Assembly (NCBI GenBank): GCA_944385195.1
Contig: CALWWH010000093.1
Coordinates: 1 to 6,888 of the forward strand
Length of the DNA: 6,888 nucleotides
Origin: an uncultured Oscillospiraceae bacterium
Lineage (GTDB): Bacteria; Bacillota; Clostridia; Oscillospirales; Oscillospiraceae
Direction of reading: 5' to 3'
In this document: piece after piece, positions 1 to 5,895 of the stretch
How positions within the stretch are numbered: the first letter of the stretch is position 1
How the letters are laid out: each line of letters starts with the position of its first letter
Translations under genes and position numbers: made by a program
Notes under the pieces: model-generated
What the model saw: only the letters and a program-made list of their open reading frames with translations
Databases searched by the model: none
Told to the model about the DNA's origin: nothing

Positions 1-58
1 GCCAATATACGAATGTGTTTCGTTTAGGGGTTCACTTCTTTCAAAAATTGATGACATA

Positions 59-87
59 ATAATACGAGATTGTTACGCAGAATACAA
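59..87 (-). promoter_or_regulatory. Candidate promoter reading left, out of the window
   Basis: Read on the minus strand, a TTGTAT -35 box (82-87) is followed by exactly 17 bases and a TATTAT -10 box (59-64). This fits a housekeeping sigma-A promoter in an AT-rich intergenic stretch. Transcription would start near position 52 and run toward a gene beyond the left edge. No start codon with a ribosome binding site is visible in the remaining ~50 bases, so the target gene is unseen. This is a prediction from box match and spacing only. Confidence 0.4.
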
Positions 88-109
88 GCGACAAAAACGG
101 GCTGCGAAT

Positions 110-146
110 GACAATTCCTGAACACCTGAACAGTACACGATTCGTC
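110..146. promoter_or_regulatory. Candidate regulator-binding site upstream of the leftward promoter
   Basis: GACAATTCCTG (110-120) is identical to 4325-4335 in the esterase/araC intergenic region. A related CGATTCGTC (138-146) matches the second intergenic copy CAATTCGTG at 7 of 9 bases. The first element lies 24 bases upstream of the candidate -35 box at 82-87. The equivalent element lies 23 bases upstream of the esterase -35 box, in the same orientation. The same AraC protein may bind both places. That is inference from position and similarity only. The element overlaps a tandem copy of CCTGAACA (117-124 and 125-132) and the left arm of the inverted repeat. Confidence 0.25.
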
Positions 147-187
147 AGGCGCGAAATCGTACCTACAAATCGTGTACTGTCACAGGT
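124..187. repeat. Long imperfect inverted repeat after the GH9 gene
   Basis: ACAGTACACGATT (130-142) is the exact reverse complement of AATCGTGTACTGT (168-180). The stem extends outward with ACCTG (124-128) against CAGGT (183-187) across a small internal loop. The 25-base interior carries another AAATCGTAC, nearly repeating AAATCGTGTAC, so alternative pairings exist. It lies 31 bases beyond the GH9 stop codon. No U-run follows it on the minus strand (the next bases are TCAGGTGTTC), so it is not a standard intrinsic terminator. It could be a 3'-end stabilising hairpin, a Rho-linked end, an operator, or a copy of a genome-wide intergenic repeat. Confidence 0.6.
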
Positions 188-218
188 TTTACTGTATCGT
201 TTTCGTCAGCTTATGCGC

Positions 219-2591
219 TTACAGCCAATCCACCAGGTTTGCCATGGCCCACAGGAAGCGGGAGCTGGAGTGGATCCAGACCTCGTTGAAGGTGGGATGG
301 TTGTCACAGGGCAGATAGGGCGCGTCGTTGGCAACGTAGGCCTGAATGCCAACGGGGATGGCACCGACCATGTCGGGGCTGTAGGGAGTGTACATGGACT
401 GGAAGCCGTAGCCCTCGCCGTACATATGAGAACGGGCGAAGGGGTTCTTGCCCAGCATCCACGCGATCTGCTCCAGCGCGATGTCGCGCAGTTCCTTGTC
501 GTGGAACAGGCGGGAAAGCTCGCCGACGGCGGTCGCCTTGGCAAAGACCGGAGCGAAGAAGCCGCGCAGGGCGATGGCGGAGATGGGCATACGGCGCAGG
601 TAATATTCCTCGGACAGCTTGATGCCGTTGCCGATGCCGTCGTGGAACATCTCGTCGACGTTCTCAAACTTGATCTTGCCGAAGCCGCGGGCGTTGGAGG
701 GCGCCTCCATGTTGATGTTGTAGATGGCTGCGGGCAGCAGGCCGAAGGGTTCGATCATATAGGCCGTGGCCTTGATATACTCGGCGTAGAGCTCGCAGGC
801 GTGACGCCAGGCAGCGGCATCGGCATGCTCCGGGGCAGCCTCCAGCAGACGGACCAGGAAGCAGATGGGTGCCTGCTCGGCGGACTGATGCTCGTAGGCG
901 CAGATGTTCTTGTGCTCACGCTCGGCCCAGAAGAAACCGCGCAGGGGCTTCTCCCAGTCGGGATACTCGGTCTGCTGGCAAGCCATGACCAGCTGTGCCG
1001 TCTCGGCAGCGATGTCCAGATAGTACTGCTCGCCGGTGAGACGGTAGAGCATGACGGCAGCATAGCCCTTGCGGCTGAAGTACTGCTGCTCATGGGTGGC
1101 AGTGTTACCGCGGTTGAGCGGATGCTCGGTGGGCTCGTTGCCCAGTGCGAAGCCGAAGTCCGCAATGGCGTTCTTGCGGCACCACTCGGCAAAGCGCGGG
1201 TTGGTCTTCGCAAAGACGATGGCACCCTGGGCCTGAACACCAGCGCGATACCAGTTGCCGCGGGCATCGTTCATGGCCGTGCGCAGGAAACCGCCGAAGC
1301 GGGACTCGCGCTCGCCGATGACGGGGCCGTCCCAGTCGCCGTGGGCAGAGCCATAGGCATAGTAGCCGTCGCCGAAGCGGGACTTGACGACCCAATCCAG
1401 GCCGTGCTTGGCCTCTTCCATGACGCGGTCACGCAGCTCCACGTCCTTGTCGCCCAGATGCTCGACCAGGTCCAGCATGGCGAAGATAGCGTCGATGGTG
1501 GTGCAAAGCTCCTGGCACAGGTCACCGGCGTCATGCCAGCCGCCGGCCAGATTGACCTTGCGCTTGCCGTCGGGATGGTCCAGGAAGTCGGTCAGACCGC
1601 AGATGCTGTGCAGGCCGATGACCTCGCAGCCGCAGCGCTCCCGCTGGAAGAAGTTGATGTTCTTCCAGATGGGGGAAGCCAGAACATCGTTGCCGATGGG
1701 GAAGGGATGGCTCTTGCGGCCCGCAACCTCCAGCTCATACTCGCCGGTGGTCTGGAAATTGGAGAAGTCCATCACCTGATAGGTGCCGATGTCCATCTCA
1801 AGGGTCTTGGTGGGTGCAGTATAGACGATCTTGCCGCTGTTAACGTCGCGGAGGGTGAAGATGCAGCCCTCTGCGTTCTGGGTCGCGGCCTTTTTGGGAG
1901 CGTCGTTCAGGTAGCCGATATGGCTGTAGGCGATGCGGTCATCCAGCTGCCAGCCCTCGACATAGTCAGGCTCGACCACTTCCACGCGCAGGTCGGAGAA
2001 GTAGAGGTCATAGCGGTCGTCATCCTCGGGAGGCGTGCCCTGGGGGTCCATGGCCAGCACGAACTCACGGACCTTGTCGCGCTGGTGCATCTGGAACTCC
2101 CAGATGCACTCGTACCACTCGTTGCTGGGTACGTTGAAGCCGGTGCGGGTGTCCATGCACTTGGCGCCGTCCATGTCGTCGTCGCCGTTGCAGAGCAGGA
2201 AGTACAGCCAGGTGTTGGGGCGGGTCTTGACATCGGCGTAGCACCACATGCTTACGCGGATGTACTTGCTCAGATCCTGACCGCCCACATCGAAGTGGAC
2301 CATGTTTGCGCCGCCGCCCCAGGAGATGAAGCGCACGCTGTTGTCCTTGTCATTGTGGCTGCCACCCAGATGCAGGGTGGGCTTGCCATTGAAGGTCCGC
2401 TCGGTGCTGATGTCCATGGTGCCGCTGCACTGATGGGTCAGACCGTCCAGGGTGTCCAGTGCGAAGAGCTGCTTGCTCTCCAGCACAGGCTTATTCTTCC
2501 ACACAGCATACTGGCTCTTGTTGTAATCCGCCTTCATGCCGGTGTAGACGTTGCCGCTCTCGCGGATCAGCTGTCTCAGTGTCTTGTTCAT
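219..2591 (-). CDS. Glycoside hydrolase family 9 protein (cellulase-like), probably cytoplasmic
   Basis: This 790-residue protein should hydrolyse beta-linked glucans or their oligosaccharides. The N-terminal part, about residues 45-208, is rich in beta strand and aromatics and looks like a carbohydrate-binding jelly roll. About residues 216-301 match the Ig-like domain that precedes many GH9 modules, ending in a TGEYELEV motif. The GH9 catalytic barrel fills about residues 308-790. It carries GWHDAGD (351-357), in which D354 and D357 are the expected catalytic-base aspartates. GKNPFARSHMYGEGYG (714-729) corresponds to the family NP...S..G segment. FNEVW (768-772) supplies the probable acid, E770. 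The canonical PHHR motif between these is absent, so this is a divergent subfamily. The N-terminus is polar with no signal peptide or anchor, and there is no dockerin or sorting signal, which points to cytoplasmic action. The ATG is fixed by AAGGAGG six bases upstream. It is the second gene of an operon behind the esterase. Family is confident; the exact substrate is not. Confidence 0.9.
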   Translation of the reverse strand: MNKTLRQLIRESGNVYTGMKADYNKSQYAVWKNKPVLESKQLFALDTLDGLTHQCSGTMDISTERTFNGKPTLHLGGSHNDKDNSVRFISWGGGANMVHFDVGGQDLSKYIRVSMWCYADVKTRPNTWLYFLLCNGDDDMDGAKCMDTRTGFNVPSNEWYECIWEFQMHQRDKVREFVLAMDPQGTPPEDDDRYDLYFSDLRVEVVEPDYVEGWQLDDRIAYSHIGYLNDAPKKAATQNAEGCIFTLRDVNSGKIVYTAPTKTLEMDIGTYQVMDFSNFQTTGEYELEVAGRKSHPFPIGNDVLASPIWKNINFFQRERCGCEVIGLHSICGLTDFLDHPDGKRKVNLAGGWHDAGDLCQELCTTIDAIFAMLDLVEHLGDKDVELRDRVMEEAKHGLDWVVKSRFGDGYYAYGSAHGDWDGPVIGERESRFGGFLRTAMNDARGNWYRAGVQAQGAIVFAKTNPRFAEWCRKNAIADFGFALGNEPTEHPLNRGNTATHEQQYFSRKGYAAVMLYRLTGEQYYLDIAAETAQLVMACQQTEYPDWEKPLRGFFWAEREHKNICAYEHQSAEQAPICFLVRLLEAAPEHADAAAWRHACELYAEYIKATAYMIEPFGLLPAAIYNINMEAPSNARGFGKIKFENVDEMFHDGIGNGIKLSEEYYLRRMPISAIALRGFFAPVFAKATAVGELSRLFHDKELRDIALEQIAWMLGKNPFARSHMYGEGYGFQSMYTPYSPDMVGAIPVGIQAYVANDAPYLPCDNHPTFNEVWIHSSSRFLWAMANLVDWL

Positions 2592-2597
2592 GATGTT

Positions 2598-2604
2598 CCT
2601 CCTT
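2598..2604 (-). promoter_or_regulatory. GH9 ribosome binding site overlapping the esterase stop codon
   Basis: On the minus strand the sequence reads TAAGGAGG. The TAA is the esterase stop (2603-2605) and AAGGAGG is a near-perfect Shine-Dalgarno six bases before the GH9 ATG. Ribosomes finishing the esterase sit directly on the GH9 start, so the two genes are probably translationally coupled and made in similar amounts. Confidence 0.8.
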
Positions 2605-4240
2605 ATTTGGGCAGCTCGGTACGACTCATCAGATGTTCATACAGCAGCTGGTCCAGCTCAGAATCCTTACCTTCGTGCGGGGTGATCTCGTCGCCCAGGT
2701 CGATCCAGCCCCAGTTCTCGTCGCTCTCGGGCCAGACGGGCAGGCCTTCGCCGTTGGGATCGCCGGTCTTCATGAAGTTGGCCCAGTAGCTGCTGACCTT
2801 GTCGGCCAGCTCCACGTCCCACTCCGTCCAGGGGCGAACCAGCGGGAAGTTGCTCTTGCCATCCTCACTGCGGCGCAGGGAGGCGAAGGTATAGAACAGC
2901 TCACTGGAGTGCCATGCCAGCAGAGCATCGGCATCGCGGGCAGTACCGGCTTCCTCGGGGCGGCTGGGAGCCACGCGGGAGAACAGGAAGCTCCAGGTCT
3001 TGCCCTTCATGCCCTTGGCCTTGCGGTAAGCGCCGAAGTAGCGGTTGTTGATGGTGCCGCCAAAGCTGGTCATGCCCAGCGCCGCATACCAGCGGGACAG
3101 CTTGTCGGCATTCTCCGGGGTGCAGGGGTAGTTCTTCTCGAAGTCATACTTCTCGTACAGCTCACCCAGCTGCTCCTTGGCCAGCTGATAATAAGTGGTC
3201 TCGTTGATGGGCTCACCGCCGCCCAGACCGAAACCCTTGCGCATGGACATCTCGCCGTAGTTGCCGCCGGAGATGTAGTCGCAGTCGCAGGCAAACTCAT
3301 CGATGTTCTTGTAGTTCTCTGCGTACTTGATGTACACGCCGTCCGCGACCATGGCGCCGACCGCCATGTCCATCGGGCCGAGGTTCTTGCCGTAGAACAC
3401 ATCTGCGGGCAGAGCGCGCAGCTCTTCCAGAGACATGTTGGGGTCGAGGCCCTTGGCCTCCAGGAACTTCTTGCCCAGCTCCTCGGCCTCGGCCATGGTG
3501 TTCATGTTGCGGCCGACCCAGTTGAGGTTGGACTGGTTGATGACGCGCTTGACGCGGCCCTTCTGCATGGGGGAACCCGCCAGCGCACCGGACTTGGCAG
3601 TGCCGCCGGACTGACCGCCGATGGTGATGTTCTCGGGGTCGCCGCCGAAGGCTGCGATGTTCTCATAGACCCAATCCAGAGCCTTGATTTCGTCCATGAG
3701 GCCATAGTTGCCAGAGATGCCGCCCTGCTCGGCGGACAGCTGCGGCAGTGCCAGATAGCCAAAGACGTTCAAACGCTGACCGACGGTGACAACGACAATA
3801 CCCTTGCGGGCCAGCTCGCTGTTGTCAAACTCGGGCTCGAAGCTGTGTCCGCCGCCCAGACCGCCGCCGTGGAACCAGATGAAGACCGGGCGCTTCTCGT
3901 CTGCGCTCTGGGCACCGGTGGTGATGTTCAGGAAGAGGCAGTCCTCGCTGCGGGGCGGCATGCCGCCTGCATCGACGTACTCCTGATAGAAGTCGGAGGC
4001 ATAGGGCTCGTCAGTCAGGACGCCCATCATCTCCGGCTGCATGGCGCGGGCAGCGTAGGTATCCGCAAGCTTGACGCCTTCCCAGGGTTCCTGGTCCTGC
4101 GGTGCCTTCCAGCGGTTCTCGCCGGCTGCAGAAGCTGCATAGCGCACGCCCTTAAAATAGGTGATGCCTGCATACTTGGGGTCGGTGGCCTCAACACCGG
4201 CCAGCTTGCCGTATTTGGTTTGCACGATTCCGATAGACAT
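2603..4240 (-). CDS. Type-B carboxylesterase, probably cytoplasmic
   Basis: This 545-residue alpha/beta-hydrolase cleaves carboxylic esters and has the usual length for the family (about 500-550). SEDCLFLNI (98-106) is the second type-B signature. HGGG (124-127) forms the oxyanion hole. GGQSGG (208-213) is the nucleophile elbow with S211; Gln replaces the more common Glu and Gly the more common Ala. H444 in WHSSEL (443-448) is the catalytic histidine. E330, in GGNYGEM, is the likeliest acid. The tail YWANFMKTGDPNG (485-497) is also typical. No signal peptide is seen. AAGGAGG eight bases before the ATG fixes the start. It is the first gene of the operon with the GH9 enzyme, so removal of acetyl, feruloyl or similar groups from plant oligosaccharides is a reasonable inference. 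Family members also act on para-nitrobenzyl esters and other compounds, so the true substrate is open. Confidence 0.92.
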   Translation of the reverse strand: MSIGIVQTKYGKLAGVEATDPKYAGITYFKGVRYAASAAGENRWKAPQDQEPWEGVKLADTYAARAMQPEMMGVLTDEPYASDFYQEYVDAGGMPPRSEDCLFLNITTGAQSADEKRPVFIWFHGGGLGGGHSFEPEFDNSELARKGIVVVTVGQRLNVFGYLALPQLSAEQGGISGNYGLMDEIKALDWVYENIAAFGGDPENITIGGQSGGTAKSGALAGSPMQKGRVKRVINQSNLNWVGRNMNTMAEAEELGKKFLEAKGLDPNMSLEELRALPADVFYGKNLGPMDMAVGAMVADGVYIKYAENYKNIDEFACDCDYISGGNYGEMSMRKGFGLGGGEPINETTYYQLAKEQLGELYEKYDFEKNYPCTPENADKLSRWYAALGMTSFGGTINNRYFGAYRKAKGMKGKTWSFLFSRVAPSRPEEAGTARDADALLAWHSSELFYTFASLRRSEDGKSNFPLVRPWTEWDVELADKVSSYWANFMKTGDPNGEGLPVWPESDENWGWIDLGDEITPHEGKDSELDQLLYEHLMSRTELPK

Positions 4241-4248
4241 ATATCGTT

Positions 4249-4255
4249 CCTCCTT
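4249..4255 (-). promoter_or_regulatory. Esterase ribosome binding site
   Basis: AAGGAGG on the minus strand, eight bases upstream of the ATG at 4240. This supports that start and a high initiation rate. Confidence 0.8.
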
Positions 4256-4274
4256 GTGTTTGTTTGATGTCTCC

Positions 4275-4303
4275 AGTATCTATGGAATCCGTCCAAAAAG
4301 CAA
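4275..4303 (-). promoter_or_regulatory. Candidate promoter of the esterase-GH9 operon
   Basis: On the minus strand TTGCTT (4298-4303) and GATACT (4275-4280) are separated by 17 bases, placing a start near 4268 and a leader of roughly 28 bases. The -35 box matches consensus at only three of six positions, as expected for a promoter that needs an activator. The divergent AraC regulator is the obvious candidate. No better match was found in the 200-base gap. Confidence 0.4.
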
Positions 4304-4326
4304 CGGGCGATACCTGAACCAGCAGA

Positions 4327-4358
4327 CAATTCCTGCTTTTTGAAGCCTGCAATTCGTG
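4327..4358. promoter_or_regulatory. Candidate AraC operator: CAATTCNTG direct repeats
   Basis: CAATTCCTG (4327-4335) and CAATTCGTG (4350-4358) differ at one base of nine and are 23 bases apart, about two helical turns. AraC-family proteins have two HTH motifs and commonly bind direct repeats about 21 bases apart, just upstream of the target -35 box. This pair starts 23 bases upstream of the esterase -35 box and also sits just behind the regulator's own promoter, so it could serve both. Operator function is inferred and unproven. Confidence 0.35.
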
Positions 4359-4387
4359 AACTTCAGTTTTTGCAGCCGGGCCTATGC

Positions 4388-4416
4388 TTGAATTGGACGG
4401 CTCGGCGTGATAAAAT
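4388..4416 (+). promoter_or_regulatory. Candidate promoter of the AraC regulator gene
   Basis: TTGAAT (4388-4393), a 17-base spacer and TAAAAT (4411-4416) fit a sigma-A promoter, with the -10 box five of six to consensus. Transcription would start near 4423, giving a leader of about 21 bases. That leader contains the GAAGGAG ribosome binding site at 4429-4435, eight bases before the ATG. This is a better match than the promoter of the divergent operon, consistent with a regulator expressed at a basal level. Confidence 0.55.
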
Positions 4417-4443
4417 AAGCATATCAACGAAGGAGTACACACC

Positions 4444-5844
4444 ATGAAGAAATCTGATCTTCCCATATATATCATTCCGGTCTTCGCTGCCGCACTGATC
4501 CTGCTGACTGTGGGCTGTCTGCTGTTGGCGCTGTTGGTCCACGCGGTATTGGGCTGGATCCTGCTGGCCGTGCTGCTGATCGCCGCTGTCATCATTGCCT
4601 GGTGCATCGTACGGCACTATCAGGCTCGCTTTGAACGGGCACAGCTAGAAAATGACCAGCAGGCTGCAGTCATTGAGATCCGTGATACCGACGAGCGCAA
4701 CAATCTGCTGGCGGGCCTTCTGCAGGAGGACAGGCAAAACAACGCGAATTATCTCCGGGCGCTGTACGCGAATTTTGACCTGTCCGGCCCCTATTATGCC
4801 GTGGCCATTCTCTCTCTGCCCGAAGAGGTGCAGGCGGAGACCGGCATGGGGCGTCCGCTGCTGTCCCTCTGCGCAGAATTGGACGAACTCTCCGCCCGGG
4901 TGCTGCATCCTGATGTGGCCTATTCCATGGTCAACGAAGGCATTCTGGTCATGATCATCAGCACCGGCGACCCCGAGGGCATGCCCGCGCGTTTCGAGCG
5001 GCTGATCGACGCCTTTTATCGTCAGAAAGGCATCCCCCTCTCCATTGCACTGGGGCACGAGGTCTATAACATGCGGGAGTATCCCTTTGCCTATCGCTCT
5101 GCGCAGATCGCCTACGAGGGCATGCTGGCCGAGGACAAGCCCCGGACGCTCTATCTGGACAAGCTGACCCTGGCCTCTAACGACAGCGTTGCCTTTTTCA
5201 ACGAGCTGCATCTGATGCTGGGCTACCTGATCGACAACAAATTCGTCGCCGCGGCGCAGGTTTGTTCCCGCGTCTTTGATGTGTTTGTGCAGGAGCGCAA
5301 GAGCTACAAGACCATTATCAACGAACGCATGGCCATGTTCCGCAACTGCTTCCTGCAGGCGATCGAAGCCGCCATTACCAATGACAGCGTGGCCATTCAG
5401 GGCTACCTGGAGTGCCGCAGGGAGATGGAGGCACCACGCCCGCTGTCCGAGACCCACGCCGTGTTTCTCAACATCGCACAGCTGGCGGAGCAGTCCGTCG
5501 CCCGGCGGCGCAAGGCGCAGATCGGTCCGGCCATCCGCATTCAGAGCTTCATCGACCAGCATTACACCGACCCGATGCTGGACATCGCCATGATTTCCGA
5601 GCGACTCGGGCTCAGCGCCTCCTACATCTCCCGGATGTTCAAGAGCGCCTTTGACCAGACTGTGCTGGGCTACATCACCGAGAAGCGCATCGACAAGGCC
5701 AAGGAGCTACTCCACGACACCAATGCCACCATCGAGGACATCGCCGCAAAGGTCGGCTACAACTCCGCAGCCACCTTCTCCCGGGCCTTTCAGAAGCTCT
5801 GTGCCACCTCGCCCAATCAGTTCCGCAAGGGCGGCAACGAATAA
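4444..5844 (+). CDS. Membrane-anchored AraC-family transcriptional regulator
   Basis: A 466-residue regulator. Residues 8-31 and about 35-57 form two hydrophobic transmembrane helices joined by only a few residues. A charged, helix-prone linker follows (about 58-100). About residues 110-240 resemble the degenerate GGDEF-like domain of many clostridial AraC proteins, ending in the typical FAYRSAQIAYEGM...LYLDKL pattern (215-241). A helical stretch (245-360) leads to the AraC DNA-binding domain at about 365-462. There, MISERLGLSASYISRMFK (383-400) is the first helix-turn-helix, IEDIAAKVGYNSAATFSRAF (430-449) the second, and SPNQFRK the usual end. It probably activates the divergent esterase-GH9 operon across the shared 203-base gap. 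Related regulators often have a large extracellular sensor between the two helices; here it is missing, so the signal may be sensed in the membrane or cytoplasm. Start fixed by GAAGGAG at eight bases. Family is certain, ligand unknown. Confidence 0.9.
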   Translation: MKKSDLPIYIIPVFAAALILLTVGCLLLALLVHAVLGWILLAVLLIAAVIIAWCIVRHYQARFERAQLENDQQAAVIEIRDTDERNNLLAGLLQEDRQNNANYLRALYANFDLSGPYYAVAILSLPEEVQAETGMGRPLLSLCAELDELSARVLHPDVAYSMVNEGILVMIISTGDPEGMPARFERLIDAFYRQKGIPLSIALGHEVYNMREYPFAYRSAQIAYEGMLAEDKPRTLYLDKLTLASNDSVAFFNELHLMLGYLIDNKFVAAAQVCSRVFDVFVQERKSYKTIINERMAMFRNCFLQAIEAAITNDSVAIQGYLECRREMEAPRPLSETHAVFLNIAQLAEQSVARRRKAQIGPAIRIQSFIDQHYTDPMLDIAMISERLGLSASYISRMFKSAFDQTVLGYITEKRIDKAKELLHDTNATIEDIAAKVGYNSAATFSRAFQKLCATSPNQFRKGGNE

Positions 5845-5849
5845 AGCAC

Positions 5850-5882
5850 AAAAAGACCTGATGCCGCAGCATCAGGTCTTTT
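5850..5882. terminator. Bidirectional intrinsic terminator between convergent genes
   Basis: GACCTGATGC (5855-5864), loop CGCA, and GCATCAGGTC (5869-5878) make a perfect 10-bp stem. It is flanked by five A's on the left and four T's on the right, so it gives a U-tract on either strand. It lies six bases after the AraC stop and 14 bases beyond the RNase J stop, and serves both convergent genes. Confidence 0.92.
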
Positions 5883-5895
5883 CCTATTTTAATAA

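Noticed and set aside
108..2789. 893-residue open frame on the plus strand
   Set aside because: It lies antisense to GH9 and the esterase end. It is a by-product of GC-rich third codon positions, has low-complexity Val/Ala/Gly/Leu composition and no recognisable domain.
2633..4267. 544-residue open frame on the plus strand
   Set aside because: It is antisense to the esterase, which has all catalytic motifs in its own frame. The antisense product shows no motif and the same biased composition.
4321..4341. AGCAG...CTGCT hairpin followed by five T's as a plus-strand terminator
   Set aside because: The stem is only five base pairs and there is no gene ending before it. It lies in the divergent promoter region where the direct repeats explain the sequence better.
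4161..4343. Small plus-strand open frame between esterase start and intergenic region
   Set aside because: It begins inside the antisense of the esterase, has no ribosome binding site, and its product shows no family features.
4191..4607. 138-residue minus-strand frame spanning the divergent gap
   Set aside because: It overlaps the starts of both the regulator and the esterase and has no motif. The gap contains promoters in both directions.
4645..5562. 305-residue open frame on the minus strand
   Set aside because: It is antisense to the AraC regulator, whose frame is supported by domains, ribosome binding site and promoter.
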